From contig CAYQOX010000017.1 in assembly GCA_964419335.1 (NCBI GenBank), positions 16,032 to 80,031 on the forward strand: a DNA stretch of 64,000 bases, in the 5' to 3' direction. Shown piece by piece: positions 43,633 through 53,434 of this stretch. The notes beneath the pieces were generated by a model. The model had not been told where the DNA came from and made no database searches. It worked only from the letters and a program-made list of their open reading frames with translations. The first letter of the stretch is position 1. Each line of letters begins with the position of its first letter. The position numbers and the translations under genes are program-made. The DNA comes from CAYQOX01 sp964419335. GTDB taxonomy: Bacteria; Hinthialibacterota; Hinthialibacteria; Hinthialibacterales; Hinthialibacteraceae.

Positions 43633-43684
43633 CGCCTTGTCTGGAAGCCAATATTTCGCAGGTCTCTCCAATACTTTCTCACCC

Positions 43685-44209
43685 TCATCGGTGAAGCGCT
43701 TTCTCGATCAAGCGATTCGCCTCGCGAGAATGCATATACGTCAATGCCGCCGCGAGCGCATCCGCCGCATGATCCGGCTCCGGCAGTTTCGGCATCGATA
43801 AGAGGATCTGCACCATTTTTTGTACCTGCTCCTTGTTCGCCCGCCCTTTTCCCACGATCGCCGATTTAATTTCTGTCGGACTAAATTCGGTCATGGGAAT
43901 TTGCAAACGCGCGGCCGCCACGATCACCGCCCCCCGTGCCTGCCCCAACGAAAGCGCAATCGACACATTCTGGCAATAGATGACTTTTTCATACACCATG
44001 CATTCTGGCTCATATTTCCGGGTTAATTCCTCCACCGCCTCATAGAGGGTATTCAATCGCTGAGAAAAGGGATGCCGCGGATTGGTTTTCACTGCTCCAT
44101 AATCAACCAGAGCCGCATTACGTCCGCGAATATCAATGATGCCATAGCCCATGGCTTGCAAACCGGGATCGATCCCCATAATTCGTTCCGTACGTGATGG
44201 TTCTGGCAT
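43685..44209 (-). CDS. ruvC: Holliday junction resolvase RuvC
   Basis: RuvC cuts Holliday junctions symmetrically. The 174-residue protein has the RNase H-like acidic residues: Asp in MGIDPGLQAMGYGII, Glu in CMVYEKVIY and the Asp pair in PDHAADALAAALTY, plus GRANKEQVQKMV. The ATG at 44209 adds ten residues before the family core. ruvA follows on the same strand. Confidence 0.94.
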   Translation of the reverse strand: MPEPSRTERIMGIDPGLQAMGYGIIDIRGRNAALVDYGAVKTNPRHPFSQRLNTLYEAVEELTRKYEPECMVYEKVIYCQNVSIALSLGQARGAVIVAAARLQIPMTEFSPTEIKSAIVGKGRANKEQVQKMVQILLSMPKLPEPDHAADALAAALTYMHSREANRLIEKALHR

Positions 44210-44272
44210 TGGTTTTAACCTTGAAAAGCATTACGATGTTTCAAAACATACTATAGACAGGGACATAAAAAA

Positions 44273-44293
44273 AGGGCACGGGTGAAGTGCCCT
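44273..44293 (-). terminator. Rho-independent terminator of yebC
   Basis: AGGGCAC (44273-44279) pairs with GTGCCCT (44287-44293) around a 7-base loop. On the minus strand the stem is followed by seven T residues, a strong terminator for the gene ending at 44320. Confidence 0.85.
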
Positions 44294-44319
44294 CTTGTGA
44301 ATAACGTTTACTTCACTCA

Positions 44320-45069
44320 TTAAGAAGCCATCTTTGCGAAGACTTCTTCGGGAATATCGAAATTCGCGTAGACGTTCTGGACATCGTCGTTATCTTCAAG
44401 AGCTTCCATGAGTTTAAGCATACTTTCCGCAGTTTTGCCCTCAATCGCTACGGTCGTCTCCGGCACACGGGTAAGTTCTGCACGTGCGATAGTGAAATTC
44501 TGTTCCTCCAAACTTTTGCGCACCTGGTCAAAATCTTCCATCGCCGTATAGATAATCGCCGAACCATCCTCGAATTGGACATCTTCGGCGCCCGCTTCGA
44601 TCGCGGCTTCCATGAATTCATCTTCGTTCAGTTCTTCGCTTTCGATCCGAATTTGGCCGCAGCGATTAAAGATCCAGGAAACACTGCCGGATTCGCCCAA
44701 ATTCCCCCCGTATTTGCCGAACAAATGACGCACCTCAGCCGTGATGCGATTTTTGTTGTCTGTCAGCACTTCCACAAAGACCGCGACGCCCCCGGGGCCA
44801 TAACCTTCATAAGTGGCTTCTTCGTAAGTAACCCCCGGCAGCTCTCCCGTTCCTTTTTTGATCGCTTTATCGACGTTGGAACTGGGCATATTCGCATTTT
44901 TTGCGTTTTCCACCGCCGTTCGTAAACGCGGGTTGGTATTAAGATCCCCCCCGCCGAGACGAGCCGCGACCGTGATTTCCTTTATTATCTTCGTGAAGAT
45001 TTTGCCACGCTGAGCATCCAGCTTGGCTTTCTTGTGTTTAATCGTACTCCATTTTGAATGGCCTGACAT
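44320..45069 (-). CDS. yebC: YebC/PmpR-family protein (TACO1 type)
   Basis: The 249-residue protein starts MSGHSKWSTIKHKKAKLDAQ and has RLRTAVENAKNANMPSSNVDKAI, GYGPGGVAVFVEVLTDNKNR and ETTVAIEGKTAESMLKLMEA, all diagnostic. Members bind DNA as transcription regulators in some bacteria, and recent work links the family to relief of ribosome stalling. The linkage to ruvC-ruvA on the same strand is the usual arrangement in many bacteria. A strong terminator follows. Confidence 0.95.
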   Translation of the reverse strand: MSGHSKWSTIKHKKAKLDAQRGKIFTKIIKEITVAARLGGGDLNTNPRLRTAVENAKNANMPSSNVDKAIKKGTGELPGVTYEEATYEGYGPGGVAVFVEVLTDNKNRITAEVRHLFGKYGGNLGESGSVSWIFNRCGQIRIESEELNEDEFMEAAIEAGAEDVQFEDGSAIIYTAMEDFDQVRKSLEEQNFTIARAELTRVPETTVAIEGKTAESMLKLMEALEDNDDVQNVYANFDIPEEVFAKMAS

Positions 45070-45203
45070 AACTTACCGATCCTCATTGAAATAAGTTTAG
45101 TGGAAGAGGCCGCTAGCCTCAAAAAGAATAGCGCAGTAGTATATCACCACAATCTTAGTTTACAACCACCTGTTGATTTGTAACAGTGGAAAAGAAGTAA
45201 AAA

Positions 45204-46724
45204 ATGATGCCTTCAATGCAACGAAATGTAAAACCCATTCCGGCTGGCTGGACCCTCTATGCCGCACTTTTCATAACAATTCTCGGCGTCTATTTATTCC
45301 TTTCACCCGCTCATTTTCTAACAACCCCCGACGAAGAGATCAACCTGCGCACGACCCTCTCCTTGCTGGAAGGGAACTGGGGAGCCATTCCCAGCCTGGA
45401 AGGATTTGCCACAAAAACTGGCCAGGATGGCCAACAATACGCCCAGTACGGCTTAGGCCTGCCTATCAGCGCTCTCCCCTGGTGTGCAGTCGGTAAGTGG
45501 CTCGATCCCAGTGAGAATGCCGAAAAAAACTCACTCGCAGCGGCGATGGATGGAAATCGTGTTGGCACCGAGTTCTTACGCTGGTGGATGACGGTGTTTA
45601 CGATGGTGATTACGACGCTCACCGTTTTATTAGTCTTCCATTTTCTTTTGGCTTGGGAAATGCCCTTGCCCCGAGCTATGTTTATGGCTTTGGTCGCAGG
45701 GTTCTGCACGTATATGTGGCCGCACGGCCGCACCTTTTTCACCGAACCGCTCACTGCACTCTGTCTGCTTGCCGCCGCCTGGGCCATCTGGAAAGCCCAT
45801 CATAGCGAACGCGTGTATTTATGGTCGCTGCTGGCGGGCTGCTTCTGGGCTTATGCGTTTTTCACCCGGGTGGATACGGTTTTTACCGCCCCGGCGGCGT
45901 TTTGGTTTCTTTTAAGCGAAGAACGCGAGGGACGCATTCGCTTTCGCTTTCACCTTGGACAAATTGTAGCCTTCAGTGTCCCTTTTCTCCTCGCCCTTAG
46001 CGCCGTTCTCGGTTATAACGAGTTTCGTTTTGGCTCTCCGTTCGCCACGGGCTATGAGGATCAGCCTGAAAAAGTGCGCTTCATTACCCCCTTACTAGTG
46101 GGGCTGCATGGTTTTCTACTCTCGACAGGGCGAAGCGTGTTCGTTTATTCGCCCCCATTGCTTTTCGCGATCGTAGGATTTCTCTACATGTATCGGCGGG
46201 AACGGTGGTACGCGATCTTCCTCTATCTCTTAACCGCCTGCTTCCTCGCCGCGATGGCGAAATGGCAAAACTGGGCGGGAGGCTACGACTGGGGCCCACG
46301 CCATATCTACCAACTTACACCCTTCTTGATGCTCTTCGCTGCAGTGAGTTTCTTACAGCGATCCATTATGGATCAACCCAAATGGCGTCTCGTGTGGTTC
46401 GCACTGATCCTCGTATCCCTCTTCGTCCAATTCCTAGGCTTGGGAGCCGACGCGGTCGCGGTGATTAAAGCCATGCTCTACCAATGGGCGAAAGCCTACC
46501 CCCAAGTCAATGTCGACCTCTTTTTCATGCAATTCACCATTTATCTTCCCCATTTTTCTCAACCCGTGTTGCATTGGAATTGGATCAGCAAATACGGAGC
46601 GGATTTGCTCATTCTGAAACGCACTTCCAACCTAGCCCTGGGGCATGCGATCCCCCTGCTCATGGCCTGCGCGGGCGGCGCTTGGCTCTGGAAGATGACC
46701 CTTGGCTGGGGAAAAAGCGAATAG
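45204..46724 (+). CDS. Polytopic membrane protein, GT-C glycosyltransferase-like
   Basis: The 506-residue protein has about ten to eleven hydrophobic helices. The first periplasmic loop after helix 1 contains TTPDEEINLRTTLSLLEGNW, with the acidic pair (Asp-Glu) in the place where GT-C enzymes using lipid-linked sugars keep their catalytic acid. Helices such as WMTVFTMVITTLTVLLVFHF and LYLLTACFLAAMAKWQNWAGGYDWGPRH follow; the WGPRH motif near the last loops is common in such proteins. Donor and acceptor are unknown; it may glycosylate envelope polymers. The ORF stands alone between yebC (divergent) and a secreted protein gene. Confidence 0.65.
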   Translation: MMPSMQRNVKPIPAGWTLYAALFITILGVYLFLSPAHFLTTPDEEINLRTTLSLLEGNWGAIPSLEGFATKTGQDGQQYAQYGLGLPISALPWCAVGKWLDPSENAEKNSLAAAMDGNRVGTEFLRWWMTVFTMVITTLTVLLVFHFLLAWEMPLPRAMFMALVAGFCTYMWPHGRTFFTEPLTALCLLAAAWAIWKAHHSERVYLWSLLAGCFWAYAFFTRVDTVFTAPAAFWFLLSEEREGRIRFRFHLGQIVAFSVPFLLALSAVLGYNEFRFGSPFATGYEDQPEKVRFITPLLVGLHGFLLSTGRSVFVYSPPLLFAIVGFLYMYRRERWYAIFLYLLTACFLAAMAKWQNWAGGYDWGPRHIYQLTPFLMLFAAVSFLQRSIMDQPKWRLVWFALILVSLFVQFLGLGADAVAVIKAMLYQWAKAYPQVNVDLFFMQFTIYLPHFSQPVLHWNWISKYGADLLILKRTSNLALGHAIPLLMACAGGAWLWKMTLGWGKSE

Positions 46725-46970
46725 TCACCCGCCCCCGCTTGTGCTATTATTTTAGTTATACGAAACAATACATCAGCATCCGGTTTCTCTCAATCATTAG
46801 GATGATCGAATGTTCACTGGATGAGGAAAATAACGATATGTTTATCATTTCAACTCGTTATCCTGAAAATCCTCTCATCCGGGATATCCCGATTCTGACA
46901 ACAATTTCATCTACAAGGAAACGCTTGTTCGTTTAAATTCAAATAAAAGAAAACACAAAGGGGAATCATC

Positions 46971-47891
46971 GTGAAACGATTTCTGTTTCTTTCCACACTC
47001 ATCTTAACCCTCTTCATACCCGCATTCACCCAAGAAGACGCGGCGGAAGAAAAAGCCGAGATTACCCAATGCGAAACCTTGGAGGAAGTCAAAGCAGCCC
47101 AAAATCGCGGCGACCGCTATATCGAATTTAAGAATCGCTACTACGTACGGGTTGGGCTGGATTATCATGGCCCCTATCGCTCCTTCAAAACCGCCGAGAA
47201 CCTTCTTAAACAATACGAAAAGAAAGCCGAAGAGGAAGGAATCAGCCTTGATCATTATCTGGGTAAAGATGTACTCCTCAACCCCCAATTGATGATTTAT
47301 CCCTTTATGGAGGTTGTAGACGAGGAAACCATTCGCTTTGAAGTTCCAAAAGGGGATAAGGTAAATTCAACAAAAGTAATGCTTCATCCCGAACCGTTTC
47401 TCTTTGAAAACGTGAAATTTGGGAAAATACGATTTCCCGAGGATGAGTATTTCGCAGTGACAGGAAAAATTGTCTCGCGCTCGGTGGTTCCCTTGGCGAC
47501 CGATGAAGTGAAACTCTCCGTCGGGGCGGCTGTGGTCAATAAAGAAGGCGATGTCTTATGGAAACAATACGGGGACACGAATGAAGCTTCCTTGGAATTT
47601 AAATGCATCGCTCCCATCGAAAATAATAATAACCCGCCAGAGCTGCTTTTGATTTTCTCGATTGCCGATGGCAAGATTGATAAAATGTTAAAGCCTTTTG
47701 ACTCAATCCCCGATATGGATGTCGATCAATACGATTATCACGTACTCAACTCCGCCGCTTTGGAAATGGCAAACAATTGGTTCCCCCCTCTCAAGGAAGA
47801 TCTAAAAGCGGAATATGAGAAAGAGTTGAATAAGTATCAGCAAGAGAGAATGAGTGAGATGAAAGAAAAAATGCGCGGCGGGAAGCCCTAA
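46971..47891 (+). CDS. Secreted protein of unknown function
   Basis: Not recognised. The 306-residue protein starts with GTG (46971; GGGGAA upstream) and has a Sec signal (residues 1-20, FLFLSTLILTLFIPAFT). Next come acidic residues, a helical segment (TAENLLKQYEKKAEEEG), and a beta-rich part from about 110 to 250 (FAVTGKIVSRSVVPLATDEVKLSV, LEFKCIAPIENNNNPPELLLIFS), with a charged helix at the end. There are few cysteines and no enzyme motif. A strong terminator follows, so it is the last or only gene of its transcript. Confidence 0.6.
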   Translation: MKRFLFLSTLILTLFIPAFTQEDAAEEKAEITQCETLEEVKAAQNRGDRYIEFKNRYYVRVGLDYHGPYRSFKTAENLLKQYEKKAEEEGISLDHYLGKDVLLNPQLMIYPFMEVVDEETIRFEVPKGDKVNSTKVMLHPEPFLFENVKFGKIRFPEDEYFAVTGKIVSRSVVPLATDEVKLSVGAAVVNKEGDVLWKQYGDTNEASLEFKCIAPIENNNNPPELLLIFSIADGKIDKMLKPFDSIPDMDVDQYDYHVLNSAALEMANNWFPPLKEDLKAEYEKELNKYQQERMSEMKEKMRGGKP

Positions 47892-47907
47892 TAACTCTAA
47901 CAAGCAG

Positions 47908-47946
47908 GAGCGGCGGAACCAAGGCAAGGAACCGCCGCTCTTTTTT
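47908..47946 (+). terminator. Rho-independent terminator
   Basis: GAGCGGCGG (47908-47916) pairs with CCGCCGCTC (47932-47940) around a 15-base loop and is followed at once by six T residues. It ends the plus-strand secreted-protein gene. Confidence 0.85.
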
Positions 47947-47979
47947 GCCCCCAACCGCTTGCGATTGGCGTCCATTCGG

Positions 47980-50949
47980 TCATGCGGCCTGGGTGGAACT
48001 ACGCTTCAGCCAATCCATGAAACGGGCGGATAAAATCATCCAACCCGCAGCTCCGCCTGAAACGCGCCCCCAGCCTTGCATAACCAATCGCCCACATTCT
48101 ATGTTCATTATGATTGGATAAAAATGTTCAGGAATCGTAACAGAACAGACATGCTTCCCGCTGAAATGGCCTCGCTCATCACGCGCAAAGATCGAAAACC
48201 GGGCGAAAGCATGCTCCTTATTGAACTCCTGCATATAGAGACGCTTAGGCTCAGCATGAAGAAGTCGAACCGTGTTCTCTGCCTCTTCCATCTTGGCCAG
48301 GGGATGCCACCTCCAATCCCCGCGATGTCTTTTGGGATGATACAGCCACACGTACTCAGGATCATGCGCGGGACGAGCGGCTACAACAAGGTCCGATCCG
48401 CTCGACAAAACCATTGAGTTCTTTGTTTCCCCCTGACGAGGAGATACTTCCCTCCAACCATTGAACCGAGGTAGAGAGGTTTGATACACATGAAAATGCC
48501 CTTTGTGTTGGGCTAAGATCCAAATGCACTGGCCGCATAGACTGACCATGTGGATTTTATTCATATTTTTTGGCAATCGTATCTTTCTCTCTCCAGTGGC
48601 AGGATCCAGCCACTGGCCCTTATATCCCTGCCTTGAACCCCGATAGGCAAGAAAAACCCTGCCGCCCAACGTTCGCAAAAAACAATCACGCGTATGAAGG
48701 GGCAGCTCCAGCCTAGCGGTTAAAGGCTCACGCAGGGTAGAAGCCTCCGGCATGAGAAGCGGCGTAGCTGAACCTTGCAACAAAGCACTCTCGTCATAGA
48801 TTAAATAAGCCTGACCTGAAGATAAATCCACGGCAGATACACACGGTTTCAACAAGCAGGCCCATTCCCAGCCTTCCTCAGTCTCATGCTGTATATCTTC
48901 CAGCAAGTCTTCCCAGCACAAATTCAACGCTTTCTCTCCCACAGGTTGTGGTGTATCCCCGCGATTCTTTTCTCGCCTATAGAGAACCGCGAAAAAGAGA
49001 ATCCCCAAAAGGAAGAAAGAGTACTTCCCTTCCCGCGAGGAGGGATAGGTTCTCAAAAGAGGCAAGAGCGCCTCTGGTTCCACGCTTTGAGTAGGTGACC
49101 GCACTTCGCCTGAACGACCCGTCCCGGCAGCACTCCCCCCTCTTGCATTCTTGCCCGCCAACGCCTCACCTTCAGTATATGGCTTAAATTCTGGTGACGA
49201 TAACGAATCCCCGCCGGGGTGCGAGGGCTCTCTGTTGGTATTTCCCCCTTCGGGCTGCTTAGGTGATGAGGCATTAACAGAATTCTGGAGAACTACCATA
49301 TCTTTGACTTCAGGAGCATCCTTCTCTCCTTCATTCTGCGAAGAAGGAGTAAACGAAGGTGGTTGTTCGGATAAATCCGTGGGATTTAGTGCAGAGGGCG
49401 ATGGCTCCCCTGGGGGCGCTTCCGAAGTGTTGGAATCCCGGAGATTCGACCCATCTGCCGGTGTAGCTGAGCGTTGAGTTGGCGACGAATCCTCATCCTC
49501 GGACTTATTGCCTTGTGCAGTTCTCTCATACTTACTCAATGAATCATCGCCAGGAGATTTCTCTTCATCGGCTAAAGTCGAGTCCTCCTCTGTTGGCTCA
49601 GAAGCCGAACTATTCTCTCCCTCGCAAGCAGGGGCCGCCTCGGGCTTCTTCGACACGGATAGTTCGGGAGCCGTAGATCGAGTATCCCCGTGTATTTCAG
49701 TCTCAGACTCGGAAGTGGGTTGAGGCGTTTCCTCCATTTCTGACTGATTATTATTCGTCTTATCAGCCAGAGTGGCATTCTTTGAAGATGGAAACGAAGT
49801 GTTAACAGATCTATTATGCTCAGAAGATGGCTCCGAGGAATTCATTGAGGAAGAATCTGAATTTGCGTTGGATAATGTAGGTTGTTGCCCAGGCGAATCC
49901 GTGGAATCCTTCATAAAGGAAGACCTATAAAAATCAGGAAAAAACATAGGTTCCAAATCGAAATCATCCATACTCATACCACTTCGCATAAATGAAGCGG
50001 GGATAAACTGAGCATTCTTTCCCAAGGATGACCCAGCCGCCCGCAATGAAGTAGCCTCACGATCCACCTCACGCTTGGATTTCACCTGATAACGAAGCCG
50101 CAGATCAGGAAGCGTGCGAAAATCCTTGTCGCTGCCGGCAATTCCGTATTCCAGAAATTGCCCGTTCTGATTCAGTTTAATCGTCCCCTGTCTCTTGCTG
50201 CTTCGCCAGGCACCATAAGCATGCAAGGGGCTTTGACTTACGCGATAGTGCAGCCGCGAACCCTTCATCTCATCCCAATGATAACTTAGCGCCATTAAAT
50301 TCGCATTGCGTGACAGACAGAATTCACCTGCAATAAGATACTTCCTATGCGAAGAGGGGGCATATGAATTCAACAGTACAGCCGGGACTTCTTCAGCCTC
50401 TTTCCATTGAATCCCGTGCCCACCGCCTGTAAAGACGCCTTTTTGCTGCTGGAACCTCTCCTCTCCATGGGATTGAAAAATCACCACCGGCTCAGAAAAA
50501 GAATCCAGTGTAAATGCCACAAACGTACCGCGTATAGATGACAATGGGCTCCATTGAAGTTCAGGTTGATCGATAGAGGCATGATACAAGTGCCATTCGT
50601 TTTCCTGCCGCGCGTATATCCATAAATGGTGATGGGCATAAAGCCATTGAGAATACTGTTCACCGGGCGGCAGCTTGCCCCATAATTTCTTCACTTGCGC
50701 TGGATCTATAGGCGAAGAGCGGTATACCCCGGGAGGCTCATAGGAAAAATCAGCCTGAAGATAAATCCCCAACCGGCGGAGAGAAAGCGGCTTTCGGCTT
50801 GAAGTAGAATCTTTCGATTGCGCAGGTAGACTCTTCCACGAAGCCGCAAAATGCCGCGGGAGATAATGACGCAATTGGTGCATCTCGGCTCCTGCAGAGA
50901 GAGACACCCATCCCAAGACGAAAAGTATTGGCATTCTACAAGAGATCAT
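47980..50949 (-). CDS. Large single-pass membrane protein with domains on both sides
   Basis: Not recognised. The 989-residue protein has a signal peptide (1-21), an N-terminal domain (about 50-310) of aromatic strands (LWIYARQENEWHLYHAS) that reads like a beta-propeller, a disordered Ser/Thr/Pro/Glu-rich segment (348-640), one membrane helix (643-657) followed by basic YRREKNR, and a second propeller-like domain of about 300 residues (CIWILAQHKGHFHVYQTS). The signal and positive-inside rule place the first domain outside and the second in the cytoplasm. No enzyme motif was seen. GGGAGG precedes the ATG. It may act as a sensor or a bridge between compartments. Confidence 0.6.
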   Translation of the reverse strand: MISCRMPILFVLGWVSLSAGAEMHQLRHYLPRHFAASWKSLPAQSKDSTSSRKPLSLRRLGIYLQADFSYEPPGVYRSSPIDPAQVKKLWGKLPPGEQYSQWLYAHHHLWIYARQENEWHLYHASIDQPELQWSPLSSIRGTFVAFTLDSFSEPVVIFQSHGEERFQQQKGVFTGGGHGIQWKEAEEVPAVLLNSYAPSSHRKYLIAGEFCLSRNANLMALSYHWDEMKGSRLHYRVSQSPLHAYGAWRSSKRQGTIKLNQNGQFLEYGIAGSDKDFRTLPDLRLRYQVKSKREVDREATSLRAAGSSLGKNAQFIPASFMRSGMSMDDFDLEPMFFPDFYRSSFMKDSTDSPGQQPTLSNANSDSSSMNSSEPSSEHNRSVNTSFPSSKNATLADKTNNNQSEMEETPQPTSESETEIHGDTRSTAPELSVSKKPEAAPACEGENSSASEPTEEDSTLADEEKSPGDDSLSKYERTAQGNKSEDEDSSPTQRSATPADGSNLRDSNTSEAPPGEPSPSALNPTDLSEQPPSFTPSSQNEGEKDAPEVKDMVVLQNSVNASSPKQPEGGNTNREPSHPGGDSLSSPEFKPYTEGEALAGKNARGGSAAGTGRSGEVRSPTQSVEPEALLPLLRTYPSSREGKYSFFLLGILFFAVLYRREKNRGDTPQPVGEKALNLCWEDLLEDIQHETEEGWEWACLLKPCVSAVDLSSGQAYLIYDESALLQGSATPLLMPEASTLREPLTARLELPLHTRDCFLRTLGGRVFLAYRGSRQGYKGQWLDPATGERKIRLPKNMNKIHMVSLCGQCIWILAQHKGHFHVYQTSLPRFNGWREVSPRQGETKNSMVLSSGSDLVVAARPAHDPEYVWLYHPKRHRGDWRWHPLAKMEEAENTVRLLHAEPKRLYMQEFNKEHAFARFSIFARDERGHFSGKHVCSVTIPEHFYPIIMNIECGRLVMQGWGRVSGGAAGWMILSARFMDWLKRSSTQAA

Positions 50950-51173
50950 CCTTGATCCTCCCCAAAGCGGGGACTGTCATCCTGACAACCGAACAAGAAA
51001 TGGATTCGGTCTTTACTCTTCTTTCAAAGTCTAGCCAAATCCAGGCCAAATCTTGCTTATTTAAGTAAGTATAATACCAATCCCCTGAAATAATTCAAGA
51101 AACAATTAAGCCATTGAGAAAGGAAGTGATCACCCAGAATCCATGAATTTCTCATAAATTGCATAACAATTTG

Positions 51174-51198
51174 AAAATTTCTCAAAATGAGAAATTTT
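51174..51198 (-). terminator. AT-rich perfect stem-loop after the GT4 gene
   Basis: AAAATTTCTCA (51174-51184) pairs perfectly with TGAGAAATTTT (51188-51198) around three A residues, eight bases after the minus-strand gene ending at 51207. The stem ends in T residues. A related element (GAATTTCTCAT) lies just beside it. Confidence 0.5.
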
Positions 51199-51206
51199 AT
51201 CCACCA

Positions 51207-52541
51207 CTATGTTCTAAACCAATCCCCCGGTTTTAGCCATTGTTTCACCCGTTGTAAGAAAGAAGGCGGCGAGGGCGGACTTTCATCGCCGAGGCGATAA
51301 TCAAGCCGAACCGGTGGATACGAAAAATCCCCAGAATGCACAGGATTATTACACCACTGAAGAAGCTCATGGGTGGTGGTGTGATAAGTGTATTCCCGCT
51401 CGAAAAGCTTTCGTGCGTTATGCGCCATGGCTTGCATCTTATCCGGATGTTGAGCCGCAAGAAGAATCTCATGGGTTAGCGCCATCGGGTTACGCATGGG
51501 AACGCTGAGCGCACGATTTTTATAAAAGAGGATTTGGCTTATTTCAGTACCCAGAGTCGTGAGAATAGGCACCCCGCGCGCCATAAACTCCGTAATCCGG
51601 TTGCGGGCGCCTACCAGGGTTTCATAGCATGGACGATCTACATTGATACCCAAGTGGACCATACGGAAACATTCTTCCAACTCTTCACGGGATACCCATC
51701 CCCGCAAATCAAAACGCTCACGCAAAGGAGATTGACGCACCTGCTCGAGAAAGCGGGGGTACGTCTTTTCGTCATGCCCTTCGATCGCGCCTCCCGTTGA
51801 AAGAAAACGAATGCGGCGATCCTGCTTCATTGCCTCTTCCAAGCCGGTAAACAAGGTATCAGCATCGCACCAGAGGTTATACCCTCCACAAAAAAACACG
51901 ATGAAATCATCCTCCCGCTGCCGGGGCTGCACATGAAAAGGCGTGTTGATATCCCACGCGATAGGGATTTGGGTCACAAGAGGTTCCTCGAAAGTATGGC
52001 CGTTAAGGCGCCCCATGGTTCCCAATTCACCAATGAGCGCCATTCGTTGACGCTCCGAAGTCACCGAGAAACGATCAGCACGCTGCAACACCGGCCGGTG
52101 GATATTCCAAAAGTGGTGAAGAAAACCCGGTTCGTCGTAGTGATAGGCCTTAGCCTGAGCCTCACCCAAAGGGTAACCGTGAATATCCGCCCACACCGGG
52201 AGATCCCCAGCCACCGCCGCGGCGCGCGCGGCGGGATAATCGCAGGCTCCAATCAAAGCTTCCGGTTGGTGTTTTTCAATAAGCGAACGTAAATAGGCAT
52301 CATCCGAAAAGCGTTGGATTTCATCCACACTGTAATACGTCAGATTATCCCACTGCTCCACTTCTTCCAGCGGAGCCTCTTCTTTCGACTCACCGGTAAT
52401 CCGCATGCAAACAAGAATGACCTCAAAGCCTTTATCAAGAAGGGGTTTGGTTAAATGCCAGGCGCGGTTCCCTCCACCGTGGAAATGGTGAGATAACTCA
52501 TAGGTAAGAGGGCCGATGCCAAAAATCATGATTTTTTTCAT
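51207..52541 (-). CDS. Glycosyltransferase, GT4-like
   Basis: The 444-residue cytoplasmic protein has two Rossmann halves: MKKIMIFGIGPLTYELSHHF at the start and DDFIVFFCGGYNLWCDADTL, FDLRGWVSREELEECFRMVH, ITEFMARGVPILTTLGTEI in the C-terminal half. The last resembles the nucleotide-sugar region of GT-B enzymes of the GT4 group. CGGAG precedes the ATG. The gene lies just after recO on the same strand. Its substrate is unknown; with the other GT genes here it may serve surface-polymer synthesis. Confidence 0.7.
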   Translation of the reverse strand: MKKIMIFGIGPLTYELSHHFHGGGNRAWHLTKPLLDKGFEVILVCMRITGESKEEAPLEEVEQWDNLTYYSVDEIQRFSDDAYLRSLIEKHQPEALIGACDYPAARAAAVAGDLPVWADIHGYPLGEAQAKAYHYDEPGFLHHFWNIHRPVLQRADRFSVTSERQRMALIGELGTMGRLNGHTFEEPLVTQIPIAWDINTPFHVQPRQREDDFIVFFCGGYNLWCDADTLFTGLEEAMKQDRRIRFLSTGGAIEGHDEKTYPRFLEQVRQSPLRERFDLRGWVSREELEECFRMVHLGINVDRPCYETLVGARNRITEFMARGVPILTTLGTEISQILFYKNRALSVPMRNPMALTHEILLAAQHPDKMQAMAHNARKLFEREYTYHTTTHELLQWCNNPVHSGDFSYPPVRLDYRLGDESPPSPPSFLQRVKQWLKPGDWFRT

Positions 52542-52568
52542 GAAGGAACTCCGAATTGCAACTCGTAA

Positions 52569-53312
52569 TTACTGGTTTCTGATGATTTGCTCCAGAAATA
52601 ACGCTGCTTTCGATTTCAAACCAATATGATACTCCAAATGACCCTTTAAGAGCAGACTAATCTCCTTTTTTTGCTGAAGAGAAAGGCGTAAATTGACAGG
52701 CTCAACGCTTTGCATCATCTTTCGCAAAGAGACCACAGCCCCGGCTGTGAGTCTTTCGTTTCCCTGGCCGCATTGGCTGCAGAGTAGCCCCCCCTCTTCT
52801 TCACTATAATGCCAGCCTGGAGATTGGATCGCTTGACAATGCATGCAGGAATCAATATGAGGTTGGACTCCCGCTTCGAGCAGGAGATGGAGTTGATAGA
52901 AGATGAGATCCTCGGGCGAGGGGGTCTGGGCATTCCATCGCTCCAAGATCGCACGTAAAAGCGCCCATAAGCGTGGAGTGGGTTCATGCTCCATGGCAAA
53001 ATATTCTACCCATTCAGCAATACAAGAGATATAGGCCACTCGAGTTAGGTCGGTTTGAATAAGGTCGTACGTTTGAATCAAAGAGGCCTGGGTAAGAGTC
53101 CAAATATCCTGATCACGGGTTTTTGCATAAAAACAACCGTAGATATGATTAAAAGACTGCGTAAGGCCGGCATAACGGCTGGTGGTTTTGACTACGCTTT
53201 TAGTCGAAGCGATCAGCTTTCCTTGATCCTGCGTAAGGAGGGTAAGCAAGGCATCGGCTTCTCCCACCCGGCGACGGCGTAAAACAATAGCTTCAGTTTG
53301 GATGAGCGGCAT
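52569..53312 (-). CDS. recO: DNA repair protein RecO
   Basis: RecO helps RecR load RecA onto SSB-coated DNA. The 247-residue protein has the N-terminal OB-fold (IQTEAIVLRRRRVGEADALLTLLTQDQGKL), the helical core (LFYQL-type helix at EDLIFYQLHLLLEAG) and a zinc-binding set, Cys-X2-Cys (SCMHCQAI) with Cys-X2-Cys (LLCSQCGQG). Length is normal. It lies 27 bp before the GT4 gene. Confidence 0.92.
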   Translation of the reverse strand: MPLIQTEAIVLRRRRVGEADALLTLLTQDQGKLIASTKSVVKTTSRYAGLTQSFNHIYGCFYAKTRDQDIWTLTQASLIQTYDLIQTDLTRVAYISCIAEWVEYFAMEHEPTPRLWALLRAILERWNAQTPSPEDLIFYQLHLLLEAGVQPHIDSCMHCQAIQSPGWHYSEEEGGLLCSQCGQGNERLTAGAVVSLRKMMQSVEPVNLRLSLQQKKEISLLLKGHLEYHIGLKSKAALFLEQIIRNQ

Positions 53313-53362
53313 TTCAATGCTCGAATTGACTTTAACTTAGGATCCTTTTGGTAAAACTATTA

Positions 53363-53422
53363 GGTTCATCCTGGATTTAAGTACTTTTTAATTCTACTGA
53401 AAAGAAAACATGACATGATTCT
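53363..53422. repeat. Dispersed ~60-bp repeat, copy 1
   Basis: This 60-base intergenic stretch begins GGTTCATCCTGGATTTAAG and matches 63896-63954 at about 80 percent of positions with one gap. Both copies lie outside genes, soon upstream of the tRNA region here and at the window end there. Confidence 0.6.
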
Positions 53423-53434
53423 ATAGCGAGACCT

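Noticed and set aside
49151..49723. Plus-strand frames opposite the Ser/Thr/Pro-rich part of the 989-residue protein
   Set aside because: They arise from the low-complexity codons on the minus strand and lack start signals.
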